Assembly (NCBI GenBank): GCA_019637875.1
Contig: JAHBUW010000002.1
Location: forward strand, 124,001-188,000
DNA: 64,000 nucleotides
Direction: 5' to 3'
Source of the DNA: Pseudobdellovibrionaceae bacterium
GTDB taxonomy: Bacteria > Bdellovibrionota > Bdellovibrionia > Bdellovibrionales > Bdellovibrionaceae
The position numbers and the translations under genes were made by a program. Each line of letters begins with the position of its first letter. The first letter of the stretch is position 1. The notes below the pieces were generated by a model. It was not told the origin of the DNA and did no database searches. It worked only from the letters and a program-made list of their open reading frames with translations. Of this stretch, positions 9,422 through 19,116 are shown one piece after another.

Positions 9422-9709
9422 ATGACTGCGATGGAACTGCCCCCCGAACTCTATCAAAATTATCACAAGCGCCGGAAAGCCGACCTGGAACGCCTGCGCC
9501 AAGCCGCGCAGAACAACGACGTCGAGCCTTTCAATACGCTGGGACACCAGCTCAAGGGCAACGCGCCCACTTACGGTTACGACGATTTAGCGGAACTCGG
9601 AAAGAAGATGGAGGCTCTCTCGGCCGCCGAACTTTCCACGAAAGGCGTCGAGCTTCTCGACGCCATGGAACTCTGGATCAAAACGACCGAAAGCCGCTTG
9701 CCCGTCTAA
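9422..9709 (+). CDS. Histidine phosphotransfer (HPt) protein
   Basis: A 95-residue stand-alone HPt domain. The phosphoacceptor is H42 in LGHQLKGNAPTYG, a good match to the HxLKGxA motif of HPt helices, followed by the DDLAELGKKME helix. It would relay phosphate between receivers of hybrid kinases and a terminal response regulator in the cytoplasm. It faces, tail to tail, the REC-HK-REC hybrid at 9729-11384, whose receivers are natural partners. An alternative in-frame ATG lies at 9431. No clear ribosome site is visible. Confidence 0.85.
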   Translation: MTAMELPPELYQNYHKRRKADLERLRQAAQNNDVEPFNTLGHQLKGNAPTYGYDDLAELGKKMEALSAAELSTKGVELLDAMELWIKTTESRLPV

Positions 9710-9728
9710 GCGCGAATCAATCCGTTCT

Positions 9729-11384
9729 TTAGTTTTTGGCGTATTCCGCTTTGGCGGCTTTAGGCGTCGCGATCAGACGCTGGATCGTGCCGACCAATTC
9801 GTCCCACTGGATGGGTTTGGAGTGATAGTCGTCGCATCCCGCTTTGATGGCGTTCTCTCGTTCGTGCTTCATCGCATTCGCGGTGAGCGCGACGATCGGG
9901 GTCCGCACGCCCAGTTCCCGCAGCTTCCGCGTGGCCTGCAGCCCGTCGCATTGAGGCATCTGGTAGTCCATCAAGATCAAATCGAATTCGCCCGTACGCC
10001 CCTTATCGATGCCCTCGAATCCATCGTTGGCGAGTTCGATTCGCGCGCCGTAGCGTTCAAGAACCGTCTTGATCAAAAGTTGGTTGTCTTCGGAGTCGTC
10101 CACGACGAGCACGCGACGCGCGCGCAATTCGCCGAGGTCGGTGCCGACCTCGTGCAAGGGGACCGCTTCCTCTTCGACGGTGGATCCCGCCGTCGGCGGC
10201 TGATCTTCGACGACAACACGGAAATGACTTCCCTGACCGGGAGTGCTTTCGACGAAGAGGATATCGCCGCCCAGGAGCCGCGCCAACTTCCGCGACAGAG
10301 CCAAACCCAACCCCGTGCCGCCGAACTTCTTCGAAACGCTCGAATCACCTTGGAAGAAGGGTTTGAAAAGATTCTGAACCTTCTCTTGCGAAATGCCGAT
10401 GCCGGTGTCGACGACATCCAAGATCAGATTCGTTTTGCCGTTCTCTTTTTGGCCGCCCACGACCACCCGCACGTTGCCTTTGGGTGAAAACTTGATCGCG
10501 TTACTGACGACATTCGTCACCATCTGGCGGAAACGAAGCGCGTCCGTCCGGATTTTTTCGGGCATCGAGTCTTCGGTGACGAGCTCAACTTGAGTTTGGT
10601 TCTTCGTCGCCACCGCATTCAGCAAGAGCAGGATTTCATCCAAAGCCTCGTGAACCGCCATGGTCTTGACGTCGACTTCCAAGTGTCCCGATTCCACTTT
10701 CGACAAGTCCAAGATCTCGTTGATCAAGGACAGGAGGTTGCGACTATTCTTCAGAATGATTTCCAGATAAGCGCCGCGCTCGTCGTCCCCAAGATCCGGC
10801 CCCTGCAACAGCTCCGCGAATCCCATCAGCGCGCCCAAAGGAGTCCGGATTTCATGGGACATATTCGCCAAAAATGACGATTTCAGCTGATCGGCGCGCT
10901 CGGCCGCGCGTTTCGCGAGTTCCGCTTCTTTGCGCGCGGTTTCGGCTTCGCGGACTTTCTCTTCGAGGAGATGGGCCCCTTCCGCAAGCTTGATGAAGAC
11001 CTTCACTTTCGAAATCAAAACGTGCGAGTTAATGGGCTTGAAAAGAAAATCGACCGCGCCCCTCTCGTAACCGCGGAACTCGAAGTTCGTACGATCCGCC
11101 GCCGCCGTCAAAAAGATGATCGGCACGTTTTTCGTTCGGTCCACGCCCCGCATGAGTTCGGCCAACTCGAACCCGTCCATCTCGGGCATCTGCACGTCCA
11201 AGAGCGCGAGCGCGAAGTCATGCTCCAGCAAAAGACGCAAAGCCTCCGGCCCCGAACGGGCCGGAATGATTTCGACGTGCAAGTCGACCAGCAGGTTCGT
11301 CAACGCAAAAATATTCTCTGGCCGATCATCGACCATAAGAAGTTTAGCCTTGGGAATGCCGTTCAGCGGGTTCACGTCGTTCAT
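9729..11384 (-). CDS. Hybrid histidine kinase, REC-HisKA-HATPase-REC
   Basis: A 551-residue soluble hybrid. An N-terminal receiver (about residues 13-135) has the phosphoacceptor D63 in [14 protein letters not shown] coiled coil leads to HisKA with H177 in SHEIRTP; the ATPase domain has the N box (VVSNAIKF) and G boxes DTGIGI and [10 protein letters not shown]. The C-terminal receiver has [13 protein letters not shown]. No membrane segment, so input comes through the first receiver. It follows cheB by only a few bases. The ATG at 11384 is very close to its AGG; a GTG at 11375 has better spacing and may be the true start. Confidence 0.92.
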   Translation of the reverse strand: MNDVNPLNGIPKAKLLMVDDRPENIFALTNLLVDLHVEIIPARSGPEALRLLLEHDFALALLDVQMPEMDGFELAELMRGVDRTKNVPIIFLTAAADRTNFEFRGYERGAVDFLFKPINSHVLISKVKVFIKLAEGAHLLEEKVREAETARKEAELAKRAAERADQLKSSFLANMSHEIRTPLGALMGFAELLQGPDLGDDERGAYLEIILKNSRNLLSLINEILDLSKVESGHLEVDVKTMAVHEALDEILLLLNAVATKNQTQVELVTEDSMPEKIRTDALRFRQMVTNVVSNAIKFSPKGNVRVVVGGQKENGKTNLILDVVDTGIGISQEKVQNLFKPFFQGDSSVSKKFGGTGLGLALSRKLARLLGGDILFVESTPGQGSHFRVVVEDQPPTAGSTVEEEAVPLHEVGTDLGELRARRVLVVDDSEDNQLLIKTVLERYGARIELANDGFEGIDKGRTGEFDLILMDYQMPQCDGLQATRKLRELGVRTPIVALTANAMKHERENAIKAGCDDYHSKPIQWDELVGTIQRLIATPKAAKAEYAKN

Positions 11385-11390
11385 CCTATA

Positions 11391-11978
11391 TCAGTGCTTC
11401 TTTTCGATCAGCCCTTTTTGCTCTAAAGCCGCGGCCATTTCGTTGAGGAAGTAACTTTTCTTAACACGGGTCGCCTCCATGGCCGCCAACGGCATTTGCG
11501 GATGCTCGGCCTCATTCGGAGATTGAATCAGGACCTGCCCCCCCAAAGCCATGATCCGCGCGGCCCCCGCGGCGCCGTCGTGATTGGCGCCCGTCAGTAC
11601 GACTGCCACCACTTTCTCTTTAAAGGCTTCGGCCGCGCTTTCGAACAACACATCGATCGAAGGACGCGAGTAATTCACCGGATCATCCACATTCAGTTCA
11701 AAATTTCCCTCGGGCGAAACGAGCAAATGGTATCCCGGTGGCGCGAAGTAAATCCGCCCGCCCAAAATGGGCTCTTGAGACTCGGCCTCGTTCACGGGGC
11801 AGTTCGTAATGACGCGCAGGAAATCGAGCAGGATGTCGGGACTCACGGTGCCCACGTGAAGCACCACGATGACCGCCACGTTCTCCGGAACGATTCTTCG
11901 CATAAAAAGGTGCCGTAAAGCTTCGGTCCCGCCGGCGGAGCAGCCGATGGCCAAAACGTGTTTCAACGCCCGCGCCAT
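11391..11978 (-). CDS. cheB: Stand-alone CheB-type protein-glutamate methylesterase
   Basis: A 195-residue CheB catalytic domain. The Ser-His-Asp triad is visible at S14 (IGCSAGG), H41 (VVLHVG) and D134 (LTGANHDGAAG). The N-terminal receiver domain of canonical CheB is missing, so activity is not controlled by its own phosphorylation. The ATG at 11978 has AAGGA upstream and starts one base after the cheR stop. In this family the enzyme demethylates or deamidates chemoreceptor glutamates. Beside CheR and hybrid kinases it may modify the kinase coiled coil or a receptor elsewhere. Confidence 0.9.
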   Translation of the reverse strand: MARALKHVLAIGCSAGGTEALRHLFMRRIVPENVAVIVVLHVGTVSPDILLDFLRVITNCPVNEAESQEPILGGRIYFAPPGYHLLVSPEGNFELNVDDPVNYSRPSIDVLFESAAEAFKEKVVAVVLTGANHDGAAGAARIMALGGQVLIQSPNEAEHPQMPLAAMEATRVKKSYFLNEMAAALEQKGLIEKKH

Positions 11979-11979
11979 C

Positions 11980-12801
11980 TCAATGTTTCCTTCGATAGAT
12001 GGAAGGAGTGTTGGGGACCGCTTCAAAATCCACGCCCGTTTCCGAGAAGCGAAGACTTTCTTTCGTCCCCAATCCGAGGAAACCACGCGGACTCAACGAA
12101 TCACGGAACAAGCGCAACGCCCGCTCCTGCTGCGCTTTCTCGAAATAAATTAAAACATTCCGGCAAGAGACATATTGGGCCTCGGTGAAAACGTTATCCG
12201 TGATCAAACAGTGGTCGGCGAAGACCGCGTTTCTTTTCAGACGCTGATCCATGATGATGCCATCGTAATCGGCGTGATAGAAATCCGACAAAGATGAGGA
12301 TCCACCCGTCTTGAGGTAATTCTCTGAGTACAATTTCGCCCGTTCCAACGAGTAAATACCGCGCTCGACACGCCGTAAATTTTCTTGATTCAAGTCCGTG
12401 GCGTAGATCGTCGCACGATCCAGTAAACCCTCCTCTTCGAGGATGATCGCGTACGAATAGAACTCTTCCCCCGTGCTACAGCCCGCGATCCAAATACGGA
12501 AAGAGGGATACGTACGCAGGAACGGAATGACCTCTTTGCGAAAGGCGGCGTAGAACCATGGGTCGCGAAACATTTCGGTCGTCGAAACCGTGAGGTACTG
12601 AAAAACGCGCGAAAAAAAAGCCGGATCCTTCGCGACCCGCTCTTGGAAGACGTCGAACTCGAGTTCGCCCAACTGATTCAACGCGGTCTTGATCCGACGC
12701 TTGAGGCTCGCTTTCGCGTATCCACGAAAATCGTACGAATAGGTCGCAAGGACCATATCCGCGAAGCTCTTCAGTTGAACGTCTTCCACGCCATCGATCA
12801 T
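11980..12801 (-). CDS. cheR: CheR-type protein-glutamate methyltransferase
   Basis: A 273-residue CheR. The N-terminal helical domain has the Arg-rich LKRRI region; the SAM domain carries IWIAGCSTGEEFYSYAI and the signature SCRNVLIYF. It transfers methyl groups to glutamates of receptors or receptor-like coiled coils. The first ATG overlaps the stop of the upstream kinase as ATGA. It is followed almost without gap by cheB, so kinase, CheR, CheB and the second hybrid form one operon. Confidence 0.93.
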   Translation of the reverse strand: MIDGVEDVQLKSFADMVLATYSYDFRGYAKASLKRRIKTALNQLGELEFDVFQERVAKDPAFFSRVFQYLTVSTTEMFRDPWFYAAFRKEVIPFLRTYPSFRIWIAGCSTGEEFYSYAIILEEEGLLDRATIYATDLNQENLRRVERGIYSLERAKLYSENYLKTGGSSSLSDFYHADYDGIIMDQRLKRNAVFADHCLITDNVFTEAQYVSCRNVLIYFEKAQQERALRLFRDSLSPRGFLGLGTKESLRFSETGVDFEAVPNTPSIYRRKH

Positions 12802-15800
12802 CTACGGTGTCCGTTTTGCGCCGCCAACCACACACGGATCAGCGAAAGAAGTTTATCCACTTGGACGGGCTTCGGCAGATAGTCGCTCGCCCCCGCTTCG
12901 AGACAGCGGTCGCGATCATCTTTCATCGCCTTCGCGGTCAACGCGATGATGGGAAGCTTGCGCAGCTCGGACATCTTGCGAATCTGGCGCATGGCCTCGT
13001 AGCCATCCATCACGGGCATCATCACGTCCATCAAGACCAGATCGACCTTTTGATTCGTCTCGACCTGCTTTTTCAGGAAGTCGACGGCCTCTTGACCATT
13101 ACGGGCGACACTCAATGTGGCGCCTCGTTGCTCCAGCGCGGCCGTCAAAGCGAAGACATTCCGCATATCATCGTCGACCAGCAACAGGTGACGTCCCGCC
13201 AAGACCTTCTCACGGCTACGAAGTTCCGAAAGCACCTTCTGTTGATCCGCCGGCAAAGTCGATTCCACCCGGTGCAGGAACAGGGTGACCTCATCCAAGA
13301 GCCGTTCGGGTGAACGCGCGCCTTTGACGATGATGGATTGAGAGTAACGCTTCAGCTGCGCCTCTTCCGTCGGAGAGAGATCGCGTCCCGTGTAAACGAT
13401 CACCGGGGGGTAACGACGTTCGCGATCTTGCGCCATGACCTCGAGCAGCTCGCCGCCGCTCGTGTCCGGCAAAGTCAGATCCAAAACGATGCAATCGAAA
13501 TCGCGTTCGCGCAAGAGCGCGAGAGCTTCTTTACCGGTCGTTGCGGTCGTGATCTGCACGCGCTCGCCTTCAATCAAGCCACGAATCGCCATGCGTTGGG
13601 CTTCGTCATCTTCAATCACCAGAACGTTCTGAGGACGTTCCGAAAGTTTGCGCATTTCGAGCAGGGCCTTGCCGATCTCTTCCCGCTTGACGGGTTTCAG
13701 CAGATAACCGGCCGCGCCCATCTCGAGGGCCCGGGTCGAGAAATCCTCGACCGAAATCATATGCACCGGAATATGACGGGTCCGGCGATTCGATTTCAAC
13801 TGATCAAGGACGTAAAGTCCGCTGTAGTCGGGAAGATTCACATCCAGAACGGCGGCGAAGGGCTGACGCGAAATCGCGAACTCCAAACCGGCTTCCGCCG
13901 TCGAGAAAATATGCGGTTTGAAATCGAGTTCTTGAACGAGTTCCTGAACGATCTTCGCGAAGATCGGATCATCCTCGACGATCAACACGTCGCGGTTGCG
14001 TTCATTCGGTGAATCCACCGCCTCGCGATTCGATTCCGTCGACGCCGGAGCCGACTTCACAAATTTCGCGATGTTTTCCTTCAGTTGCGGAGTCGCGCGG
14101 GGCTCGGTCCGCGCGGGTTCGCTTTGCGCCTCGGGCCGATACTGAACCGGCAACTCAAGATCAAAAGTGGACCCTTCGCCGACTTTGGAAATCACGTTGA
14201 TTTCACCGCCCAGTAGACGCGCCAGCTCACGCGAAATCGAAAGGCCCAGGCCCGTGCCGCCATATTTGCGGCTGGTGGTGCCGTCCGCCTGACGGAAGGC
14301 TTCGAAGATCGAATCCAAATGCTCGGGCTTAATGCCGATTCCCGTGTCGCTGACCGAGAAGAGAAGCTGCCCGGGCGTCCGCGGCGAATCCTTGATGACG
14401 ACACGGACTTTGCCTTTTTCGGTGAATTTGAGCGCGTTCGAGATCAAGTTCTTCAAAACCTGCTCCATGCGCTGACGATCAGTGAAAATCGACTTCTGCG
14501 AGGTTTCGGCTTCGACTTGGAATTCGAGACCTTTGTCCTTCGCCTGCATTTGGAACATGGAGTTCAAATCGCGCACGATTCCTTCGATGTTCACGTTTTC
14601 GGCATGAACATCCATCTTGCCGGATTCAACCTTCGAGATATCGAGAACGTCATTGATCAAAACCAAGAGATCCCGACCGCAACGGGTGATTTGATTCGCG
14701 TACTCGATTTGCTGCGCGTTCAAATTACCCGCGCGATTCTCGGACAAGAGCTGCGAAAGAATCAGTGAGCTGTTCAAAGGCGTCCGCAACTCATGTGACA
14801 TATTCGCCAAGAATTCGGATTTGTAGTGGCTCGCCTTGGCCAACTCGCCGGCCTTGTCTTCAATTTCACGCCGGGTCCGCAGCAGTTCGTCGTTACGACG
14901 GTCCAACGCGTTTCGCTGCTCTTCGAGTTGCGCCGCCTGCTCCTCCAACTGAGAGTTGGTCTGCTCGAGTTCGACGTTTTGAGCCTCGGCGCGACTTTGC
15001 GCCTCGCGCAGCAAGCGGGCCTGCTCTTCGAGCTCTTCGTTCGAAACCCGCAGCTCTTCCTGTTGGGCCTGTAGCTCTTCGGACTGTGATTGAACTTCGG
15101 CCAAAAGCTCTTCCAGCTGTTCACGGTATCTCGCCGACTGGACCGAGCTCGCGATACTGGCGTTGTTTTGCTCCAGGAATTCCAGCGAACGCTCATCCGG
15201 AGCGGCCTGAAATCCGAGTTCGATCACGGCGTTGATTTCATTCGCGGTGCGTACCGGGAAGATCAAAGAAGATCGGGCCTGCGATTCACCGGTTCCCGAG
15301 GACATGCGGAAATGATCCGGCGGCAGTTCATTGAAGACGATCGCCCGCGCCTCTTTCACGGCCTGCCCCACCATCCCCTCGCCGGACTTGAACTCCAACC
15401 GCTTTTCGAGTTCTTGCGGTGACATCGCATAGCCCGCGACCCGGCGGAAACGCCCATGCCCGTGACGATCCGCCACGAACAAAGCCCCGATTTGCGCGCC
15501 CAGGAAGTCCGCGATCATGGCCAGCCCCTTGTCACCCAGCATGGCGAGGGACGGCTGGCCGATCAGCTTTTCAGCCAGAGCGCTGCGACCCTGCTCGAAC
15601 CAGCTCTCACGAATAAGACGGTCATTCTGCTGATTCACCCGTTGCAAAATCTCTTCGTACGAACGGGACAAAGAGATGAGGTGGCGGCGACCGATGATGG
15701 CGATAAATATCGAGAACACCAAGGAAACGCCCACGACGATGAACAGGACGGCGTTGGCGAAGGTTTCCGTTTCACGGGAACGTGTGACCCGCAGGGATTC

Positions 15801-16304
15801 TTCCGCGTCGATGATTTCCCGGAAGCTGCGGCGCAGGTCATCCATAAGAGTGCGGTTCGCGCTGATCGTGGACCGGATACGATCGAGGTCGCGGCCGTTC
15901 GTTTGACGAATCATCTCGAGCGCGCGTTCGACGGTCGCCTTCCAGACGTTGAATTGCGCGCTGATCCTTTGGAAACGCTGTTGCTGCGCGGGATTGTCCT
16001 CGGTCAGCTTCACCAAGGAGTCAAAATCCTGGTCCCAATTCGAAATCGTCTGATCGATGCTCGACATGAAACGCTCATCTTGAGTGATGAGGTAGCCGCG
16101 CAGGCCCAATTCGCCGTCGGCGATTCGCCGCTGCACTCTTTGCGTTTCCGAAATCACGAGATCGGCGTGTTCCACCCAGCGCGCCGAATTCAGCAAATAG
16201 GTCACCAGGCCGGCGAAAATCATGGCGCTCGCCAGGCCAAGGACAATAGGCAAAGCCACATTTTGCAGCAAAATGCGGTTAAAAACGCTGTTCTGATTCG
16301 GCAT
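12798..16304 (-). CDS. Large hybrid sensor kinase: CHASE3-GAF-coil-HisKA-HATPase-REC-REC-REC
   Basis: A 1168-residue inner-membrane kinase. Two membrane segments (about 15-40 and 182-205) flank a CHASE3-like periplasmic helical domain containing GELGLRGYLIT. A GAF domain (about 235-390) and a long Glu/Gln coiled coil (about 395-490) precede HisKA with H504 in SHELRTP. The ATPase has DTGIGI and GGTGLGLSIS. Three receivers follow with Asp821, Asp942 and Asp1093; the second lacks the usual lysine context (SIIVKGARS). The ATG at 16304 is chosen for its spacing to GAGG; one codon upstream is another ATG. First gene of a coupled operon with cheR and cheB. Confidence 0.92.
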   Translation of the reverse strand: MPNQNSVFNRILLQNVALPIVLGLASAMIFAGLVTYLLNSARWVEHADLVISETQRVQRRIADGELGLRGYLITQDERFMSSIDQTISNWDQDFDSLVKLTEDNPAQQQRFQRISAQFNVWKATVERALEMIRQTNGRDLDRIRSTISANRTLMDDLRRSFREIIDAEESLRVTRSRETETFANAVLFIVVGVSLVFSIFIAIIGRRHLISLSRSYEEILQRVNQQNDRLIRESWFEQGRSALAEKLIGQPSLAMLGDKGLAMIADFLGAQIGALFVADRHGHGRFRRVAGYAMSPQELEKRLEFKSGEGMVGQAVKEARAIVFNELPPDHFRMSSGTGESQARSSLIFPVRTANEINAVIELGFQAAPDERSLEFLEQNNASIASSVQSARYREQLEELLAEVQSQSEELQAQQEELRVSNEELEEQARLLREAQSRAEAQNVELEQTNSQLEEQAAQLEEQRNALDRRNDELLRTRREIEDKAGELAKASHYKSEFLANMSHELRTPLNSSLILSQLLSENRAGNLNAQQIEYANQITRCGRDLLVLINDVLDISKVESGKMDVHAENVNIEGIVRDLNSMFQMQAKDKGLEFQVEAETSQKSIFTDRQRMEQVLKNLISNALKFTEKGKVRVVIKDSPRTPGQLLFSVSDTGIGIKPEHLDSIFEAFRQADGTTSRKYGGTGLGLSISRELARLLGGEINVISKVGEGSTFDLELPVQYRPEAQSEPARTEPRATPQLKENIAKFVKSAPASTESNREAVDSPNERNRDVLIVEDDPIFAKIVQELVQELDFKPHIFSTAEAGLEFAISRQPFAAVLDVNLPDYSGLYVLDQLKSNRRTRHIPVHMISVEDFSTRALEMGAAGYLLKPVKREEIGKALLEMRKLSERPQNVLVIEDDEAQRMAIRGLIEGERVQITTATTGKEALALLRERDFDCIVLDLTLPDTSGGELLEVMAQDRERRYPPVIVYTGRDLSPTEEAQLKRYSQSIIVKGARSPERLLDEVTLFLHRVESTLPADQQKVLSELRSREKVLAGRHLLLVDDDMRNVFALTAALEQRGATLSVARNGQEAVDFLKKQVETNQKVDLVLMDVMMPVMDGYEAMRQIRKMSELRKLPIIALTAKAMKDDRDRCLEAGASDYLPKPVQVDKLLSLIRVWLAAQNGHRR

Positions 16305-16496
16305 CATGGACCTCAACTTCGTTTAGGAGATGCAAATTCTTGTTCCGTTTTCGCCGTGGCAAATTGGAACGAAATGTCCCAATGTTCCCGCTTTCCACGA
16401 GATTTTGTGGAGTTTTGGACGGCACCGGCCTTGATAACCCTGAAATGTTGTCTGGATCTACTTCATGTCATTTAGCAAACACAGCGAGGTTTTACG

Positions 16497-17108
16497 ATGT
16501 CTTTTCAATTTCCTTTAAACTCCCTTCAGCGTTTCGTCGTCGTGACTCTTTTCATTACCGCCGGCTGCGCAAGTGCGAAGACCACGGCCCAACAGCCTTC
16601 GGGAAAAATGCGGCCCACCGACGCCGAGCTTGCGGCCTCAAATGCGGTCAACAATCAAGCCGCCCTGGCCGCGGAGGCCAGTTTTTTCACTGAAGTGCAG
16701 TTTAAAACGGGCTCAAGTGAGCTGACAGAGGCTTCTCGCCGCGCCATCCAAAACGTCCTCACGGAATCCGCGAAAGTGGGGAAAATCGACGACGTTAAGA
16801 TTTTGGCATGGTCCGATGAAGAATTGCCCTCAGCCCAGCGCAAAACGCTCCCGCAAGCCGCGCGGAACTTGGCGGACCAACGGGGTGACGCTATCGCTAA
16901 CTACATCGATACCTTGAGTTTCAAAATGGACGACGTCGACACCTACAACATGGCAAAGCGTTCGAACTTCCTTCAGCGTTGGGCAAAAACCGAGGACGCT
17001 CGCTTCAAAACGGCCATGCTCAAAGCCGGCTTGCCGACGGTCACGGACGATCGGCAATATCCAAGCAAGGCTTCGAAGGCCGTGATTCTGGTCACCCTCG
17101 AAGACTAA
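16497..17108 (+). CDS. Lipoprotein with OmpA-like C-terminal domain (divergent)
   Basis: A 203-residue protein with a signal peptide and lipobox ITAGC (C24). The region from about residue 65, FFTEVQFKTGSSELTEASRRAI, resembles the start of OmpA/Pal peptidoglycan-binding domains, where a strand is followed by a helix. The later NLADQRGDAIANYI fits the next helix. The canonical NHAxxRR motif is not clear, so peptidoglycan binding is uncertain. GAGG stands upstream of the ATG. A strong terminator follows directly. Confidence 0.62.
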   Translation: MSFQFPLNSLQRFVVVTLFITAGCASAKTTAQQPSGKMRPTDAELAASNAVNNQAALAAEASFFTEVQFKTGSSELTEASRRAIQNVLTESAKVGKIDDVKILAWSDEELPSAQRKTLPQAARNLADQRGDAIANYIDTLSFKMDDVDTYNMAKRSNFLQRWAKTEDARFKTAMLKAGLPTVTDDRQYPSKASKAVILVTLED

Positions 17109-17115
17109 AGCTCAT

Positions 17116-17148
17116 AAAAAAACCGGCCCTTGCGGGGCCGGTTTTTTT
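17116..17148. terminator. Bidirectional intrinsic terminator
   Basis: The stem CCGGCCC/GGGCCGG (17123-17129 with 17135-17141) and a 5-nt loop are flanked by A7 on the left and T7 on the right. It can therefore terminate the lipoprotein gene on the plus strand and the secreted-protein gene on the minus strand. Confidence 0.92.
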
Positions 17149-17168
17149 CGTTTCTTTTCCCGTTCCGA

Positions 17169-17567
17169 CTAGTCGGCGATTTCCGCGACCGATTTGACGC
17201 GGCAATAGGACTGAAAAAGTCCCTGCGGGCCGTCCGAACTTTGAAAATTGAACGAGATGATGGCTTCGGGCCACGCCGTGCCGTACTTCAGTTCGATGGC
17301 GATCATGTCCTTGGTCGTTTTGTTCAATCCGAACAGCGAGTAAGGGGTGTGGCTACGTTGAGTGAGAATCGCGGGATTCCCCGGCTGCTGCCAAGGTGTC
17401 GTCACGAGCATCTCTAAAGCCCACCATGCTTTTTCTTCACCCTGGAAACCCCACTCGAGAATCGTCATTTCGCAGGGCTCGCCCGCGGTGGTTTGTCCTT
17501 GAACCAGGTAAGAAGCTTGGGCCGCAACGCCCGTCAACATCAAGAAGGCGCACAAAAGTTGTTTCAT
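17169..17567 (-). CDS. Small secreted protein, unknown
   Basis: A 132-residue protein with a clear signal peptide (MKQLLCAFLMLTGVAAQA) and a mature part with two cysteines (EPCEM and QSYCRV) that could form a disulfide. Tryptophan- and aromatic-rich, no recognised domain. TTGGAGG precedes the ATG. It ends at the bidirectional terminator shared with the convergent lipoprotein gene. Confidence 0.7.
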   Translation of the reverse strand: MKQLLCAFLMLTGVAAQASYLVQGQTTAGEPCEMTILEWGFQGEEKAWWALEMLVTTPWQQPGNPAILTQRSHTPYSLFGLNKTTKDMIAIELKYGTAWPEAIISFNFQSSDGPQGLFQSYCRVKSVAEIAD

Positions 17568-17625
17568 CGATTTCCTCCAATGACAGGGATGTCGTCCTCG
17601 GCCGAAAAAACGTCAAATAGAGACT

Positions 17626-18060
17626 TCAGTGCCTTACCAAATTCCAGTACCCAATTTGATATAGACCGAGCGCCGCCACCCCGATGAGCAACCACGGAAA
17701 AGCCGACGCATCACGCACTCCGGGAATCGTCGCAAAAATCAGCACCACGGGATGAAGTAAAAAAAGAAGCGCGTGCAACCATTGCTCTCCGCCCGACGCG
17801 AGTTCCGCGTGGTGACGCTCATCTTTCGTGATCATCAAGCACGAAACCACGGTCAAAATCCAATAAAGGACGCCCGCCTCTTGGCTCCACCACAACGTCA
17901 CGAGCGGAAGTAAAAAACAAAACGTGTCCACTGGATGACCCCAGCGCTCCCAACGCGGCAATCCCCGTCGCCAATGGAAAACCACCTCATCCACGACAAG
18001 GATCACCCCCTGAAGAGCCGCGAACGCGAAAAACCAAATGGGCGTGATTCCTTCAAACAT
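17626..18060 (-). CDS. Four-helix integral membrane protein, unknown
   Basis: A 144-residue protein with about four membrane segments (near residues 8-25, 45-63, 67-80 and 95-140). Conserved-looking polar residues include DEVVFH in the first helix and KDERHH in the loop; the acidic/His pattern could bind a metal, but this is speculation. No ribosome site is evident at the ATG. Next gene downstream on the same strand is the small secreted protein, 58 bp away. Confidence 0.62.
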   Translation of the reverse strand: MFEGITPIWFFAFAALQGVILVVDEVVFHWRRGLPRWERWGHPVDTFCFLLPLVTLWWSQEAGVLYWILTVVSCLMITKDERHHAELASGGEQWLHALLFLLHPVVLIFATIPGVRDASAFPWLLIGVAALGLYQIGYWNLVRH

Positions 18061-18220
18061 GGCTCATGTTCTATGCGGAGCCCGCATTCCTTGGCTATCC
18101 CGATTTTCCCAAACGCGGGGGAGATTTGCCCCCAAGGCCCATGGCATATCGGATGCTTGGTTCGTTCGACATCAGGCGTTTCATTGAAGCGCGAAGTCGC
18201 ACGCACGAAAGGAAAAGAAA

Positions 18221-18475
18221 ATGGGAATTTTGGCAATGATCATTATCGGCTTCATCGTCGGTCTAGTGGCGCGTTTGCTGAAGCCGGGACGCGATAAAAT
18301 GGGTTTTGTATTCACGACGCTCTTAGGAATCGGCGGCGCGCTCGTCGGCGGTTTCTTGGGACGCCTTCTGGGCCTTTACGAAGTGGGCGAGCCCGCAGGC
18401 TTCATCGCTTCGATCATCGGCGCGGTGCTCTTGCTGTTCGTCGTCCAAGGCTTTTTCACTAAAAGGACGGTATAG
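18221..18475 (+). CDS. GlsB/YeaQ/YmgE family small membrane protein
   Basis: An 84-residue inner-membrane protein with three hydrophobic segments and the family pattern G-x-IVGLVARLLKPG, then GFVFTTLLGIGGALVGGFLG. These proteins are stress-associated (general stress, stationary phase) with no known enzymatic activity. AAAGGAAAAG lies before the ATG. It is followed after 2 bp by dps, whose ribosome site lies inside this gene, so the two are coupled. Confidence 0.88.
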   Translation: MGILAMIIIGFIVGLVARLLKPGRDKMGFVFTTLLGIGGALVGGFLGRLLGLYEVGEPAGFIASIIGAVLLLFVVQGFFTKRTV

Positions 18476-18477
18476 CC

Positions 18478-18984
18478 ATGCAAACGCAAATTTCGACCAA
18501 AGAAAAGAAAATGAATCAGAAGGCAAAGTCGGCGATCAAAGCGAAAACCGGCACAACGTCGACCGAACGCCTGCAGCACTTCTTGGCCGACTCGTTCGTC
18601 TTGTACATGAAAACCTACGCGGTTCACTGGAACTATCAGGGGCCTAAGTTCTTCGCCGTTCACAAGTTGACGGAAGAGCAATATACCGAAATGGCGAAAG
18701 CCATCGACGAACTCGCCGAGCGTATCCGCGCGAAACGGGATGAAGCTCCGTTCTCGCTCGCGAAAATGCTGCAAACGGCGGATCTCGATGAATTGAATCA
18801 CGATGGTGGTCGTTCGGATCGCTCGGTGCGAAACCTTGCCGACAGTCACCAAGCTCTGTCGATGGAAGCGACCAAAGCGATCGAAGAGTTGGACGATGAA
18901 GATCCCTATACGGTCGACATGCTGACCGCGCGGGTCGGCGCGCACGATAAAGCGGCGTGGATGCTGCGCAGTCTGCTCGCCTAG
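18478..18984 (+). CDS. dps: Dps ferritin-like DNA-protection protein
   Basis: A 168-residue Dps. The ferroxidase ligands are H50, H62, D77 and E81 (HW...H...DELAE), with spacing identical to the E. coli set. The 12-mer oxidises Fe(II) with peroxide and shelters DNA. The N-terminal tail is Lys-rich (about residues 8-23) as in DNA-binding Dps. The ATG at 18478 is preferred because AAAGGACGG ends the upstream gene; an internal ATG at 18511 would remove the basic tail. Terminator directly downstream. Confidence 0.95.
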   Translation: MQTQISTKEKKMNQKAKSAIKAKTGTTSTERLQHFLADSFVLYMKTYAVHWNYQGPKFFAVHKLTEEQYTEMAKAIDELAERIRAKRDEAPFSLAKMLQTADLDELNHDGGRSDRSVRNLADSHQALSMEATKAIEELDDEDPYTVDMLTARVGAHDKAAWMLRSLLA

Positions 18985-19008
18985 TCCAGTCTAGGATCAC
19001 CACGAATG

Positions 19009-19039
19009 AGACGGTTCCCCACGGGAACCGTCTTTTTTT
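19009..19039 (+). terminator. Intrinsic terminator after dps
   Basis: AGACGGTTCCC (19009-19019) pairs perfectly with GGGAACCGTCT (19023-19033) across a 3-nt loop and runs into T7. Confidence 0.93.
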
Positions 19040-19116
19040 GTGCCGTAGATATTCAAGTTTCGATCAAGTCCATTGAGCCCCTCCTCCGCCGACCGAAAAG
19101 AGGTTTGGAGGTTCAC

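Noticed and set aside
16431-16460. TTGATA with a weak -10 before the OmpA-like lipoprotein
   Set aside because: The candidate -10 (GATCTA or GGATCT) is too poor to name as a promoter.
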